Source: Nitrosomonadales bacterium
GTDB lineage: Bacteria > Pseudomonadota > Gammaproteobacteria > Burkholderiales > Gallionellaceae
DNA: 64,000 nt
Direction: 5' to 3'
NCBI GenBank assembly: GCA_016721605.1
Contig: JADKHS010000009.1
Location: forward strand, 1-64,000
Both the position numbers and the translations under genes were made by a program. This document shows positions 46,781-57,017 of this stretch, piece by piece (within the stretch, counting starts at the first letter, position 1; the number at the start of each line of letters is the position of its first letter). Under the pieces are notes generated by a model. That model was given only the letters and a program-made list of their open reading frames with translations, did no database searches and was not told the origin of the DNA.

Positions 46781-47151
46781 TATGCTTATACTTCCCGATA
46801 ACGCGTATTGGCTAACGGAAAACGGGATGCGAATTCCTCGTGAGTGTGGAGCAGGCAACAATGCCGCCGCCCCGATCCAACGCAATCCGGTTAATGTCAC
46901 TCACCGGAAGAAGCAGTGATAGTAATTGATTTGCGCGCTCAAAGCACCTGTGGATTTTTTTCGTGTCGCCCCTATAACAAAATTGGCGGCACCTGTTAAG
47001 TATTAACAAGCTAATAACGAGAACAATATTTTGAACAACCGTCAGCATCGCTACATCAGCATTGTTTGCACGGCTCTTATTCGCTTTCTCGCGCGCGGTT
47101 AACCGTGTGTAGACTTGTTCTGCCCGTGTTAGAGCGCGGGAGAAAAATATA
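46781..47151 (+). promoter_or_regulatory. rne/rluC divergent promoter region and rne leader
   Basis: The 371-bp region must hold promoters for both rluC and rne. Just before rne a hairpin CCCGTG/CGCGGG (47123-47140, 6-base loop) includes the GGG of the ribosome site GGGAG, so rne translation could be dampened by its own leader. RNase E autoregulation through its leader is known in E. coli; here it is inference from this stem only. No precise -10/-35 pairs are claimed. Confidence 0.45.
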
Positions 47152-49590
47152 ATGAAACGCATGTTATTCAATGCGACACAAGCGGAAGAACTCCGTGTCG
47201 CCATTGTCGATGGTCAAAAATTGATCGACCTCGACATTGAATCCGCTGGCAAAGAACAACGCAAAAGTAATATATACAAGGCCATAATTACCCGTATCGA
47301 ACCCAGCCTTGAAGCAGCTTTCGTCGAATATGGTGGCAACCGCCACGGTTTCCTGCCATTCAAAGAAGTTTCCCCCATTAATTATCTGAATCAAGAAGGT
47401 AGCGGTCGCCCCAGTATCAAAGAAGCATTACGCGAAGGCCAAGAACTGCTCATCCAGGTAGAAAAAGACGAACGAGGTAATAAAGGAGCCGCACTAACTA
47501 CTTATATTAGTCTGGCTGGCCGCTACATTGTGCTGATGCCCAATAATCCCAGCGGTGGCGGCGTATCTCGCCGTGTCGAAGGTGAAGAGCGCAATGAACT
47601 GCGCGACATCCTGTCACAATTGGAAGTGCCGCAAGGTGCAAGTATCATTGCGCGCACCGCCGGAATTGGCCGCAATTTAGAAGAGCTGCAATGGGATCTT
47701 AACTACCTCAAACAATTGTGGGATGCCATCGAAAGTGCGGCAAAAACCGAAAAGGCACCATCGCTAATCTACCTCGAAAGTAGCCTGGTGGTGCGCGCCA
47801 TTCGCGACTATTTCCACCCTGAAATCGGTGAAATTCTAGTCGACACGGACGACATCTATCAGCAGGCACGAGCTTTCATGAGCACGGTGATGCCCAATAA
47901 TGTCCATGTAATCAAACGGTATCAGGATGACGTACCTTTGTTCTCACGCTTCCAGGTTGAACACCAGATTGAATCGGCGCATGCACGCCAAGTAAATCTT
48001 CCCTCCGGGGGTGCCATTGTAATTGACCATACCGAGGCACTCACCGCAATCGATATTAACTCAGCACGCGCCACGCGCGGCGCGGATATAGAATCGACCG
48101 CACTTAATACTAATCTGGAAGCTGCTGAAGAAATTGCACGACAGATGCGCCTACGTGATTTGGGTGGTCTGATCGTGATCGATTTTATCGATATGGAAAA
48201 CACCCGCAATCAGCGGGAAGTAGAAAATCGCCTGCGCGATGCCTTGCATTATGACCGTGCGCGTGTGCAGACTGGGAAAATCTCGCGCTTCGGTCTGCTA
48301 GAACTTTCGCGCCAACGCCTACAACCTAGCCTGGAAGAAACCAGCCATACTCCCTGTCCCCGTTGTAACGGCATCGGCCATATCCGCGGCATCGAATCTT
48401 CCGCCTTGCACATCCTGCGTATCATTCGGGAAGAAGCGATGAAAGAACACAGTGCCGCCATCCACGTGCAAGTGCCATTAGATGTCGCCACCTTCTTACT
48501 TAATGAGAAGCGCACCGAAATCCATCAAATCGAATCGCGGCTAAAAGTGGTTATTACACTGATTCCAAATGCGAATATGGAAACTCCGCACTATACCGTG
48601 ACCCGTTTGCGCCAAGACGACATGACCGTTGAAAACCTACAGGCTAGTTACAAATTGGTGGCGGCACCAGAAGCAAGCCATGTTATTGCCAAAGCCGCCC
48701 AAGCGACTAAACCGCAACGCCCTCAAGCTGTAGTTCAAGGTGTCACGCCACCGCAGCCAGCACCCATGCGGGCAGTCCGAGGGGCGACACAACCTTCTAT
48801 TTTCACCAAGCTGATAGGCTGGTTTAAATCACTAGGTACAGAAGAAGCCCCCGAAAAACTGATCGCAAAACCATCCGCCAATAACTCACCTCGACGTGAT
48901 CGAGAAAACCGTAACTCAAATGGTAACCGCCCGGATAGTAATCGACCAGAAGGCAACCGTCAGCGCAATAATCCGCGTCGTGACCGTGACGAAGCTCATC
49001 CACGCATAGAAAAAACTGTGCCAACGGCATCCAGAACACATGAACCGCGCGCTGCGCGTCCGCCCCGGCCACCGCGCGTACCAGTTGAAACAGCGGTATT
49101 GGAAAGCTTAGCAAAAGTTGCAACTGTAACGACTGAGCCGGCGGAAGAACATAGTCAAAACACTGGACGTAAGCGTGGTCGGCGCGGTGGCCAGCGCGAA
49201 CGCGAACGGCGTGATCAGCAGGTAGCCGGGCAACTACTTGGTGAACAGCCTATTCTGGCCGAAATTACACCTAGTACTGTAATGAATGTCGTTGAAGCCA
49301 CACGCTATAGCGAACCTACTGAGCCACAAAATATTCAAAATATAGAATCGCGCCAACTTCCTGTTGAGCAGGTAATTACATCAACTCAGGCTAGCTCTGC
49401 ATCCCATGGCAACGGGTTAGTACAGATCGAAACCGACGCAACCAAACGTTCTTCAGCGATGGCGGCCGCTGTCCAGATTGAAAATTCACCGCCAGCATCA
49501 CGTCGCCGCTCACGTCCACGTGAAATTTACAGTACGGAAAACAACGAGCCGCTGGTGCAAATTGAGACCCAACAAACTTCGAGTTTATAG
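47152..49590 (+). CDS. rne: Ribonuclease E
   Basis: RNase E starts mRNA decay and matures rRNA and tRNA. The 812-residue protein has an S1 domain (residues 35-120: IEPSLEAAFVEYGGNRHGFL), the 5' sensor, the DNase-I-like catalytic part with Asp in ALTAIDINSARATRGADIES and LGGLIVIDFIDMENTRNQRE, and the zinc-link CPRCNG at about 402. The C-terminal 300 residues are a disordered Arg/Asn/Pro-rich tail (RRDRENRNSNGNRPDSNRPE, GRKRGRRGGQRERERR) that in other bacteria scaffolds the degradosome. Start ATG 47152 follows GGGAG by 9 bases. Confidence 0.96.
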   Translation: MKRMLFNATQAEELRVAIVDGQKLIDLDIESAGKEQRKSNIYKAIITRIEPSLEAAFVEYGGNRHGFLPFKEVSPINYLNQEGSGRPSIKEALREGQELLIQVEKDERGNKGAALTTYISLAGRYIVLMPNNPSGGGVSRRVEGEERNELRDILSQLEVPQGASIIARTAGIGRNLEELQWDLNYLKQLWDAIESAAKTEKAPSLIYLESSLVVRAIRDYFHPEIGEILVDTDDIYQQARAFMSTVMPNNVHVIKRYQDDVPLFSRFQVEHQIESAHARQVNLPSGGAIVIDHTEALTAIDINSARATRGADIESTALNTNLEAAEEIARQMRLRDLGGLIVIDFIDMENTRNQREVENRLRDALHYDRARVQTGKISRFGLLELSRQRLQPSLEETSHTPCPRCNGIGHIRGIESSALHILRIIREEAMKEHSAAIHVQVPLDVATFLLNEKRTEIHQIESRLKVVITLIPNANMETPHYTVTRLRQDDMTVENLQASYKLVAAPEASHVIAKAAQATKPQRPQAVVQGVTPPQPAPMRAVRGATQPSIFTKLIGWFKSLGTEEAPEKLIAKPSANNSPRRDRENRNSNGNRPDSNRPEGNRQRNNPRRDRDEAHPRIEKTVPTASRTHEPRAARPPRPPRVPVETAVLESLAKVATVTTEPAEEHSQNTGRKRGRRGGQRERERRDQQVAGQLLGEQPILAEITPSTVMNVVEATRYSEPTEPQNIQNIESRQLPVEQVITSTQASSASHGNGLVQIETDATKRSSAMAAAVQIENSPPASRRRSRPREIYSTENNEPLVQIETQQTSSL

Positions 49591-49631
49591 TTGCACAAGT
49601 AATATTGCACCGATCGTGCAATATTAAAAAT

Positions 49632-49667
49632 AATAAAGCCGCGCAATATAATTGCGCGGCTTTATTA
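49632..49667 (+). terminator. rne terminator
   Basis: A 16-bp perfect stem (AATAAAGCCGCGCAAT and complement) with a 3-base loop and T-rich end lies 42 bases after rne. A weaker stem (AATATTGCAC/GTGCAATATT, 49599-49625) precedes it. The symmetry also serves the converging phosphatase transcript. Confidence 0.85.
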
Positions 49668-49720
49668 TTTTCTTGCATCATCCAACATCAAAAACATACG
49701 CCACAACACAACCCACCACT

Positions 49721-50200
49721 TTACATTAGAGTCTTCTGAATATGCCGTAACAAACCGTCTGATGCATCCTCCACCATATCAAGTACACGCTCGAAACCGT
49801 CTACTTCACCATAATATGGATCGGGAACTTCACGCTCATCATGTCGGCTCGCATATTCCAAGAACAATCCCAAACGGCCCCGCTCCCTCACCGGGCATAA
49901 ACGTTGCAGAATGCCAAGATTGGCATCGTCCATCGCCAGCACATAATCAAAACGATTAAAATCAGCAACCTCAACCTGTCGCCCACGCAGCATACTCATG
50001 TCGTATCCGCGCTGTAACGCAGCACGCTGAGTTCGCGGATCCGGCGGATTACCAACATGATAATCATGCGTGCCTACCGAATCAATCAGGATATGCTGTG
50101 CTAACCCCGCTTCCTCAACGCGTGCGCGAAACACCGCTTCAGCGGTGGGTGATCGACAAATATTTCCCATACAGCAAAATAAAACGCTAACTTTTTTCAA
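49721..50200 (-). CDS. Low-molecular-weight protein tyrosine phosphatase
   Basis: The 159-residue protein has the P-loop VLFCCMGNICRSPTAEAVFR (catalytic Cys and Arg in Cx5R) near the N-terminus and the acid DPYYG motif (EVPDPYYGEVDGFERVLDMV) near the end, the full LMW-PTPase signature. Targets are unknown; relatives control exopolysaccharide kinases, but no such kinase gene is near. It follows uvrB on the same strand by 61 bases. Confidence 0.93.
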   Translation of the reverse strand: MKKVSVLFCCMGNICRSPTAEAVFRARVEEAGLAQHILIDSVGTHDYHVGNPPDPRTQRAALQRGYDMSMLRGRQVEVADFNRFDYVLAMDDANLGILQRLCPVRERGRLGLFLEYASRHDEREVPDPYYGEVDGFERVLDMVEDASDGLLRHIQKTLM

Positions 50201-50261
50201 TTATTCTACTCATTACAATAAAAAACGTATTGTAATGTATCAGAAATTCAAATTCTCTAAC

Positions 50262-52283
50262 TTAAAGCGGGGACATAAATACACTCTCCCGCAACTTCTT
50301 CAATTGATCGCGCAATTCACTGGCGCGCTCAAATTCGAGATTTTTCGCTGCTTGCAGCATTTCTTTTTCCAGCCGTTTAATTTCCTTGGCAAGGTCACGT
50401 TCACCCATCGCCAAGTATTTTTCCTGATCTTGCTCTATTTTCAGTTGCTTGCGCGCAGCATCTGGCTCATAGCTGCCCTCAATAATGTCCTTGATGCGCT
50501 TCTGCACACCTTGGGGAGTAATGCCATGCAGTTCATTGTGCAACAGCTGCTTATTCCGCCTGCGCTCGGTTTCGTCGATAGCGCGGCGCATCGAATTGGT
50601 AACTTTATCAGCGTAGAGTATTGCGCTGCCGTTAATATGGCGCGCAGCGCGGCCTATGGTTTGAATGAGCGCACGCTCCGAACGCAAAAAACCTTCCTTG
50701 TCAGCATCAAGTATCGCTACCAGCGACACCTCGGGAATGTCCAACCCCTCGCGCAGCAAATTAATACCGACTAGCACGTCAAACATGCCCAAACGCAGAT
50801 CACGAATGATTTCCACCCGCTCAACGGTCTCAATATCTGAATGCAGGTAACGCACTTTAATACCGTGCTCGGAAAAATATTCGGTCAAATCTTCTGACAT
50901 GCGCTTGGTCAGTGTGGTGACCAACACTCGCTCGCCCTTAGCCGTTCTCAGATTAACCTCAGACATTAAATCATCCACCTGATGTGTGGCCGGGCGCACT
51001 TCAATTTGAGGATCAACCAATCCGGTTGGACGCACCAATTGTTCCACCACTTGCCCGGTATGTTCTGCCTCAAAAACAGCCGGTGTAGCAGAAACAAATA
51101 TAGATTGACGCATTACGCGTTCAAACTCATCAAAGCGTAACGGACGGTTATCCAGAGCGGATGGCATTCGGAAACCGTAGTTGACAAGATTTTCCTTGCG
51201 CGCCCGATCACCTTTGTACATACCACCGATCTGCGGGATGGTCACGTGGCTTTCGTCTATAAACATCAGCGCATCGGGCGGTAGATAATCAATCAGCGTA
51301 GGGGGTGGTTCACCCGCCTTGCGTCCAGACAAATGGCGCGAATAATTTTCGATGCCTTTACAAAAACCGATTTCGTTCAGCATTTCCAGATCGTGGCGGG
51401 TACGCTGTTCGATACGCTGCGCTTCCACCAATTTATGCTCGCGCTGAAAGAAATCTATGCGTTCAGCCAACTCAACCTTGATGGTTTCTATGGCTTGTAA
51501 TGTGGTGCTGCGCGGCGTGACGTAATGACTGGACGGGTACACGGTAAAACGCGGCACGCGATTAATGATGTGGCCGGTAAGTGGATCAAATAACGACAAG
51601 CTTTCCACTTCATCGTCAAACATCGTCAGTCGCAATGCATGTTCGCTATTTTCTGCCGGAAAGATGTCGATTACATCGCCGCGCACCCGAAAATGCCCAT
51701 GTGAAAAATCTACATCGTTACGCTCATACTGCATCTCTGTGAGACGCTTAATTGCGTCCTGCCGTACTAATTTCTCGTGCTCACGCAGGTGTAGAATCAT
51801 GCCGTGATAATCTACCGGATCGCCGATACCATAGATTGCCGAGACGGTGGCCACAATCACCACGTCCTGTCGCTCCAGCAGGGATTTGGTAGCCGACAAG
51901 CGCATCTGCTCGATCTGCTCATTTATGCTGGAATCTTTCTCAATAAACATATCACGTGACGGAACATATGCCTCTGGCTGGTAGTAATCGTAATAGGAAA
52001 CGAAATATTCCACTGCATTCCCAGGAAAAAAATCCCGCATTTCAGAATACAGTTGTGCCGCCAATGTCTTATTTGGCGCCATGATAATGGCCGGTCGCCC
52101 CAATTGGGCGACAACGTTCGCCATAGTGAATGTTTTACCGGAGCCCGTCACACCAAGCAGCGTTTGAAAAGCTAGCCCCTCATTGACTCCCTCGACCAAT
52201 TGTGCAATCGCAGTAGGCTGATCACCCGCTGGTTCAAAAGGCTGATGCAAAAAATAGGGGCTATTGGGAAAAGTCTTAATCAC
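50262..52283 (-). CDS. uvrB: Excinuclease ABC subunit B
   Basis: UvrB verifies DNA damage in nucleotide excision repair. The 673-residue protein has Walker A GVTGSGKTFTMANVVAQLGR, the beta-hairpin YYDYYQPEAYVPSRDMFIEK, helicase motifs FIDESHVTIPQIGGMYKGDR and LVGINLLREGLDIPEVSLVA, and the C-terminal UvrC-binding region EKEMLQAAKNLEFERASELR. Full length. It diverges from the aminotransferase gene across 77 A/T-rich bases; no LexA box was seen. Confidence 0.98.
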   Translation of the reverse strand: MIKTFPNSPYFLHQPFEPAGDQPTAIAQLVEGVNEGLAFQTLLGVTGSGKTFTMANVVAQLGRPAIIMAPNKTLAAQLYSEMRDFFPGNAVEYFVSYYDYYQPEAYVPSRDMFIEKDSSINEQIEQMRLSATKSLLERQDVVIVATVSAIYGIGDPVDYHGMILHLREHEKLVRQDAIKRLTEMQYERNDVDFSHGHFRVRGDVIDIFPAENSEHALRLTMFDDEVESLSLFDPLTGHIINRVPRFTVYPSSHYVTPRSTTLQAIETIKVELAERIDFFQREHKLVEAQRIEQRTRHDLEMLNEIGFCKGIENYSRHLSGRKAGEPPPTLIDYLPPDALMFIDESHVTIPQIGGMYKGDRARKENLVNYGFRMPSALDNRPLRFDEFERVMRQSIFVSATPAVFEAEHTGQVVEQLVRPTGLVDPQIEVRPATHQVDDLMSEVNLRTAKGERVLVTTLTKRMSEDLTEYFSEHGIKVRYLHSDIETVERVEIIRDLRLGMFDVLVGINLLREGLDIPEVSLVAILDADKEGFLRSERALIQTIGRAARHINGSAILYADKVTNSMRRAIDETERRRNKQLLHNELHGITPQGVQKRIKDIIEGSYEPDAARKQLKIEQDQEKYLAMGERDLAKEIKRLEKEMLQAAKNLEFERASELRDQLKKLRESVFMSPL

Positions 52284-52360
52284 GGTATAATTTCAGTCAA
52301 ATTTAAATTAAAAATTTTAAACTACGGGACAGTTTACTCTGAACCCATAAGGATACAATC

Positions 52361-53554
52361 TTGGAACTATCGAAGCGCGTACAAGCAATCAAACCCTCCC
52401 CTACTCTCGCCGTTACCGCGCGAGCTTCTAAATTAAAGGCAGAAGGGAAGGATATTATCGGATTGGGAGCAGGCGAACCCGATTTCGATACTCCGCAACA
52501 TATCAAGGATTCGGCTATAGCCGCGATCAACAAGGGTTTCACCAAATACACCGCAGTGGGTGGTACACCCTCTCTGAAGCAGGCTATTATCGCCAAGTTC
52601 AAACGCGACAATGGGCTGGATTACACTGCAAAACAGATTCTGGTTTCCTGCGGCGGCAAGCAAAGTTTTTTCAACTTAGTACTTGCTGTAATCAATCCCG
52701 GCGATGAGGTAATTATCCCGGCACCTTATTGGGTATCTTATCCGGATATCGTGATTATCGCAGAGGGCAAGCCAGTAATCGTGCAGACAGGCATCGAACA
52801 AAATTTCAAAATGAGCGCTGCACAATTAGCCGCGGCTATCACAACCAAAACAAAAATAGTGGTAATCAATAGTCCAAGCAACCCATCCGGCGCAGTTTAC
52901 TGCCTGGAAGAGTTACAAGCTTTGGGTGAAGTGTTGCGCAAATATCCTCAGATACTGATAGCCACCGATGATATGTATGAGCACATTGCGTTGCGTGACG
53001 AAAAATTCGTCAACATTCTGAATGCCTGCCCCGATCTTTATTCACGCACTATGGTTCTGAATGGCGTGTCCAAATCTTATGCAATGACAGGCTGGCGGAT
53101 CGGTTATGCCGCAGGGCCAGAGCACATCATCACGGCAATGGAGAATGTGCAATCACAAAGCACCTCCAATCCCACTTCGATTTCCCAAGTAGCTGCGGAG
53201 GCAGCCTTGAACGGGGATCAGGGCTGCATTGCGCCTATGCTAAAAGCATTCCGCGAGCGACATCTATTCGTAGTGGATGCACTGAACAAAATTCCCGGTG
53301 TCAAATGCATAATGAGCGGAGGGGCTTTCTATGCTTTCCCCGACGTGCGTCCAGTTATTACAGCTTTGTACCAGAAAAGCATTATCAAAGAAGCTACCGA
53401 CGTAGCGTTATCCGAATACCTGTTGGAGCAGGCTGGTGTGGCCATAGTGCCTGGCTCGGCGTTCGGCAGTGAAGGCTACATTCGTCTGTCTTTCGCCACT
53501 TCAATGGAAAATTTGAAGAATGCGATTAGCCGAATCTCCAAGGCATTTTCATAA
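52361..53554 (+). CDS. Aspartate aminotransferase, class I PLP-dependent
   Basis: The enzyme interconverts aspartate and oxaloacetate using PLP. The 397-residue protein has GLGAGEPDFDTPQHIKDSAI, PYWVSYPDI, NSPSNPSGAVY, the PLP lysine in NGVSKSYAMTGWRIGYAAGP and the Arg in GYIRLSFATSMENL. It belongs to subgroup I-gamma, which may also accept prephenate. TTG 52361 is the start: AAGGA lies 10 bases upstream and no ATG is in a better place. Confidence 0.93.
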   Translation: MELSKRVQAIKPSPTLAVTARASKLKAEGKDIIGLGAGEPDFDTPQHIKDSAIAAINKGFTKYTAVGGTPSLKQAIIAKFKRDNGLDYTAKQILVSCGGKQSFFNLVLAVINPGDEVIIPAPYWVSYPDIVIIAEGKPVIVQTGIEQNFKMSAAQLAAAITTKTKIVVINSPSNPSGAVYCLEELQALGEVLRKYPQILIATDDMYEHIALRDEKFVNILNACPDLYSRTMVLNGVSKSYAMTGWRIGYAAGPEHIITAMENVQSQSTSNPTSISQVAAEAALNGDQGCIAPMLKAFRERHLFVVDALNKIPGVKCIMSGGAFYAFPDVRPVITALYQKSIIKEATDVALSEYLLEQAGVAIVPGSAFGSEGYIRLSFATSMENLKNAISRISKAFS

Positions 53555-53590
53555 TTCCATTTTTGTTTCATTCCTCGCAAATGCTGCCAA

Positions 53591-56500
53591 TTAACGCTTC
53601 GTGCCCCACACTGGTTCCGTAAGAGTACCGGACAATACCAGCGGCACGCTGCCTAAGTCAGCGCGTATTTTTAAATCGACATTTAACCGTCCTGATAATT
53701 GCTTGTTCTCTGAAATGTCGACATAGCCATTTGCACTCATTACACCAGCTGAAATTTTGATCTGACGCAGGTGCTTTTTGTTGTTATCTATCTGTAGCAC
53801 GCCACTTAATTCGTCAAAATGTGTACGACCATTGGACGCAACCTTGCGGGTGGGCATGCGTGAAGTTTCTACCATATCAATGGTATTGATAAGCCCCTTC
53901 TTTACCAAGAATTTGCCATCCAGATGCGGGGCTTTAGCCAGTAAAGGAAGTTTCTCCCCACGCAGAATAAAATTGGCGTCACCGTCCATTTCACCAGCAA
54001 TGCCGAATTGCGGCAACGCATCATGCAGTTGCATAGTTTTCACATTCACAAGCCCCTGCATTTGCCAGCCCTTCAGCCAAGTCAGGTGCGCACTGCCTGT
54101 CAGCATGCCACCGTACAAATTCCCATCGATTTCATGGAACTTGATTTCGCCTACGCCCAACTCGCCTTTCACGGTCAACTCGTTGAACAAAATATCCGGC
54201 AACAGCGGCACGTAACCTTTCTTAATAGCCAATGCGATTTGCCAGCGAGACTGCTGCGGCAGCAACTCTATGCTAATTTTGCCATCCTCGCTTTTCAATA
54301 TCGCCTTAGCGAAATGTCTCTGTCCATCAAAATCCACCACGCCATTTACAGACGGCAGACTAAGTCCATCGTCACTGACACGTACACGCTGCAACACCAT
54401 GCGCGCTACTGGGTAATGAGTGTCCCCGCCTGCTGTCTGTAGCCACAACAATGCCTTATCGAAAGGCTCAGCATTCAGTATAAGATCGTTGATTTCCAAA
54501 TTGTGAATCGCTTTAATCTCGCTTAATAATGCAGAAAAATTGAAATTCAGCACAACACTGCTCGCTTTTAACTCCTGGCTACCACCCATGGATACATCTT
54601 CCAACTCCAGTTTCGGCTGGGGAAGCAATGTCACGTGCAAATGGCCGACATGTACCGGTTGCTGCAATTGAGCGGACAATTTCTGCTCGATTTGCGCGAC
54701 ATAACCCTGCATCGGCAAAACATAAGGCAGCAAAACGGCCAATAAAAATAGCAGCACAATCAAGCTAGCCGTTATCTTGCCCCACGGCAACGGCTTGCTG
54801 CGTGTTATGGCGACATGCTGAACAGCCTTAATTTCTGGCACTTGAGCGGCCTGCTGTGCCTTAACTGCCGCTGCCGCTTCCGTTTTTGCCTTGGCCACGG
54901 TCTGTACCGCTTCTTGTGCAACTCTATTTTTTTCCGCATCCTTCTCAACCTTGATGCGCACCGCAGCTTCGTCACGTGCCTTCGCTTCCGCTTTTTCTTT
55001 GGTCAGCGTAGCTAAATGTTCCGCCTTGACTTTTATCGTTTTCTGCTCTTCTTCGATGGATGTTACTTCAGCTTCGGCACGCATCTTAGCGTCCATTTCC
55101 ATTTTTACTCTGGCCTGCGCAGCTTCCTGTTCCACCTTGACTCTTACCGCTTCTTGCTCTGCTTTGAGGCGCAAAGCTTCAGCTTCAGACCGAGCCTTGA
55201 CTAAAGCTCCCGCTTCCTCTTTTGCCTTAACTAGCGCAGCTTCCAATTCCGCTCTGATTTTTCTGTTTCTTGTTCTGCCTTGAGGCGAGCCGTTTCAGCT
55301 TCCGCTTTTGCCCTAGCCAATACAGCTTCCTGTTCCGCCCTGGCTTTTACCGTTTCTTGTTCTACCCTGAGACGGGATGCTTCAGCATCAGCATGCGCCC
55401 TGGCTTCCGCTTCCATTTTTACTCTGGCCTGCGCAGCTTCTTGTTCCACCTTGACTCTTGCCGCTTCTTGCTCTGCTTTGAGGCGCACAGCTTCAGCTTC
55501 AGACCGAGCCTTGACTAAAGCTCCCGCTTCCTCTTTTGCCTTAACTAGCGCAGCTTCAATTCCGCTCTGATTTTTCTGTTTCTTGTTCTGCCTTGAGGCG
55601 AGCCGTTTCAGCTTCCGCTTTTGCCCTAGCCAATACAGCTTCCTGTTCCGCCCTGGCTTTACCGTTTCTTGTTCTACCCTGGAGACGGGGATGCTTCAAC
55701 ATCAGCATGCGCCCTGGCTTCCGCTTCCATTTTTACTCTGGCCTGCGCAGCTCTTGTTCCACCTTGACTCTTGCCGCTTCTTGCTCTGCTTTGAGGCGCA
55801 CAGCTTCAGCTTCAGACCGAGCCTTGACTAAAGCTCCCGCTTCCTCTTTTGCCTTAACTAGCGCAGCTTCCAATTCCGCTCTGATTTTTTCTGTTTCTTG
55901 TTCTGCCTTGAGGCGAGCCGTTTCAGCTTCCGCTTTTGCCCTAGCCAATACAGCTTCCTGTTCCGCCCTGGCTTTTACCGTTTCTTGTTCTACCCTGAGA
56001 CGGGATGCTTCAGCATCAGCATGCGCCCTGGCTTCCGCTTCCATTTTTACTCTGGCCTGCGCAGCTTCTTGTTCCACCTTGACTCTTGCCGCTTCTTGCT
56101 CTGCTTTGAGGCGCACAGCTTCAGCTTCAGACCGAGCCTTGACTAAAGCTCCCGCTTCCTCTTTTGCCTTAACTAGCGCAGCTTCCAATTCCGCTCTGAT
56201 TTTTTCTGTTTCTTGTTCTGCCTTGAGGCGAGCCGTTTCAGCTTCCGCTTTTGCCCTAGCCAATACAGCTTCCTGTTCCGCCCTGGCTTTTACCGTTTCT
56301 TGTTCTACCCTGAGACGGGATGCTTCAGCATCAGCATGCGCCCTGGCTTCCGCTTCCATTTTTACTCTGGCCTGCGCAGCTTCTTGTTCCACCTTGACTC
56401 TTGCCGCTTCTTGCTCTGCTTTAAGACGAGCCGTTTCAGCTTCCGCTTTTGCCCTAGCCAATGCAGCTTCCTGTTCCGCCCTGATTCTTATCGCTTCCTG

Positions 56501-56893
56501 CTCTGCTCTGAGGCGCACAGCTTCCGCTTTTACCTGTGCAACCTCTCGTTCAGCTACACTCCTAATACCGATAGGATCCTGCCTTTCCTCCCGATTTTCA
56601 AACTTGGGAGAAGATACAACACTCCTTTGAATAGGCATTCGGGGAATCGCCATCTTAACAACGCTATTTACCTTATCTTTATCTTGAATGAAGCCACCAT
56701 CAATCAGCTCTTGTAGCATATCGTCAAGTGATTCACGTAAGCTAGGCGCAGCCCGTTTCATCAACTCTTTCACCGTGGACTTATTATCGATCAAACCCAA
56801 GGCACGCTTAATATCGCTGGATAAATGATTGGTTATCCTTTTGCTTTCGTCCTCACCTTTGCTGGTTTTGATAAATATAATTTTTATATCCAT
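53591..56893 (-). CDS. Winged-helix-like / giant helical repeat / AsmA-like fusion protein (several frameshifts)
   Basis: About 1100 residues in order: an N-terminal domain (1-95) with FIKTSKGEDESKRITNHLSS and KSTVKELMKRAAPSLRESLD DMLQELIDGGFIQDK, winged-helix-like; a linker; about 480 residues of Ala/Glu/Lys/Arg helix with 105-residue repeats; one TM segment (ITASLIVLLFLLAVLLPYVL, about 150 residues into the last frame); and a C-terminal AsmA-like domain (QLQQPVHVGHLHVTLLPQPK LELEDVSMGG, GELGVGEIKFHEIDGNLYGG). Open frames 55733-56908, 55231-55488 and 53591-55246 are joined by homopolymer indels at about 55258, 55555-55575, 55660, 55682 and 55752. The layout suggests a cytoplasmic sensor and helical stalk joined to a periplasmic AsmA domain. 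The start is ATG 56893. Function unknown. Confidence 0.75.
55261..56430 (-). repeat. Near-identical 315-bp tandem repeats in the AsmA fusion gene
   Basis: The block starting TTCTGTTTCTTGTTCTGCC recurs at 55261, 55574, 55889 and 56204: periods 313, 315 and 315 bp, or 105 codons. Copies 1, 3 and 4 are essentially identical where they overlap; copy 2 differs by one-base indels (for example CTTCAATTCC for CTTCCAATTCC, CGCAGCTCTT for CGCAGCTTCTT) and a few changes. The encoded unit contains AEQEAARVKVEQEAAQARVK MEAEARAHADAEASRLRVEQ. The fourth copy runs out near 56430. Confidence 0.9.
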
Positions 56894-57017
56894 ACCAACC
56901 CGTTGCACCTGAATTATTTAAATTTTCGTTATTTAATTTTCACAACAACTAACCACATAAAAACACCTATCTATTGACTGAAAAGCAGACAGCCAGTAGT
57001 ATGGCGGCCTTATCAAT

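Noticed and set aside
50070..50774. 234-codon plus-strand frame
   Set aside because: Opposite the LMW phosphatase and uvrB genes, both certain; composition is that of a shadow frame.
55593..56630. Long plus-strand frame (345 aa) rich in Ser, Ala and Cys opposite the repeat gene
   Set aside because: It is the mirror of the minus-strand coding repeats (GAG/GCA codons read as Ser/Ala), has no ribosome site, and breaks where the repeats end.
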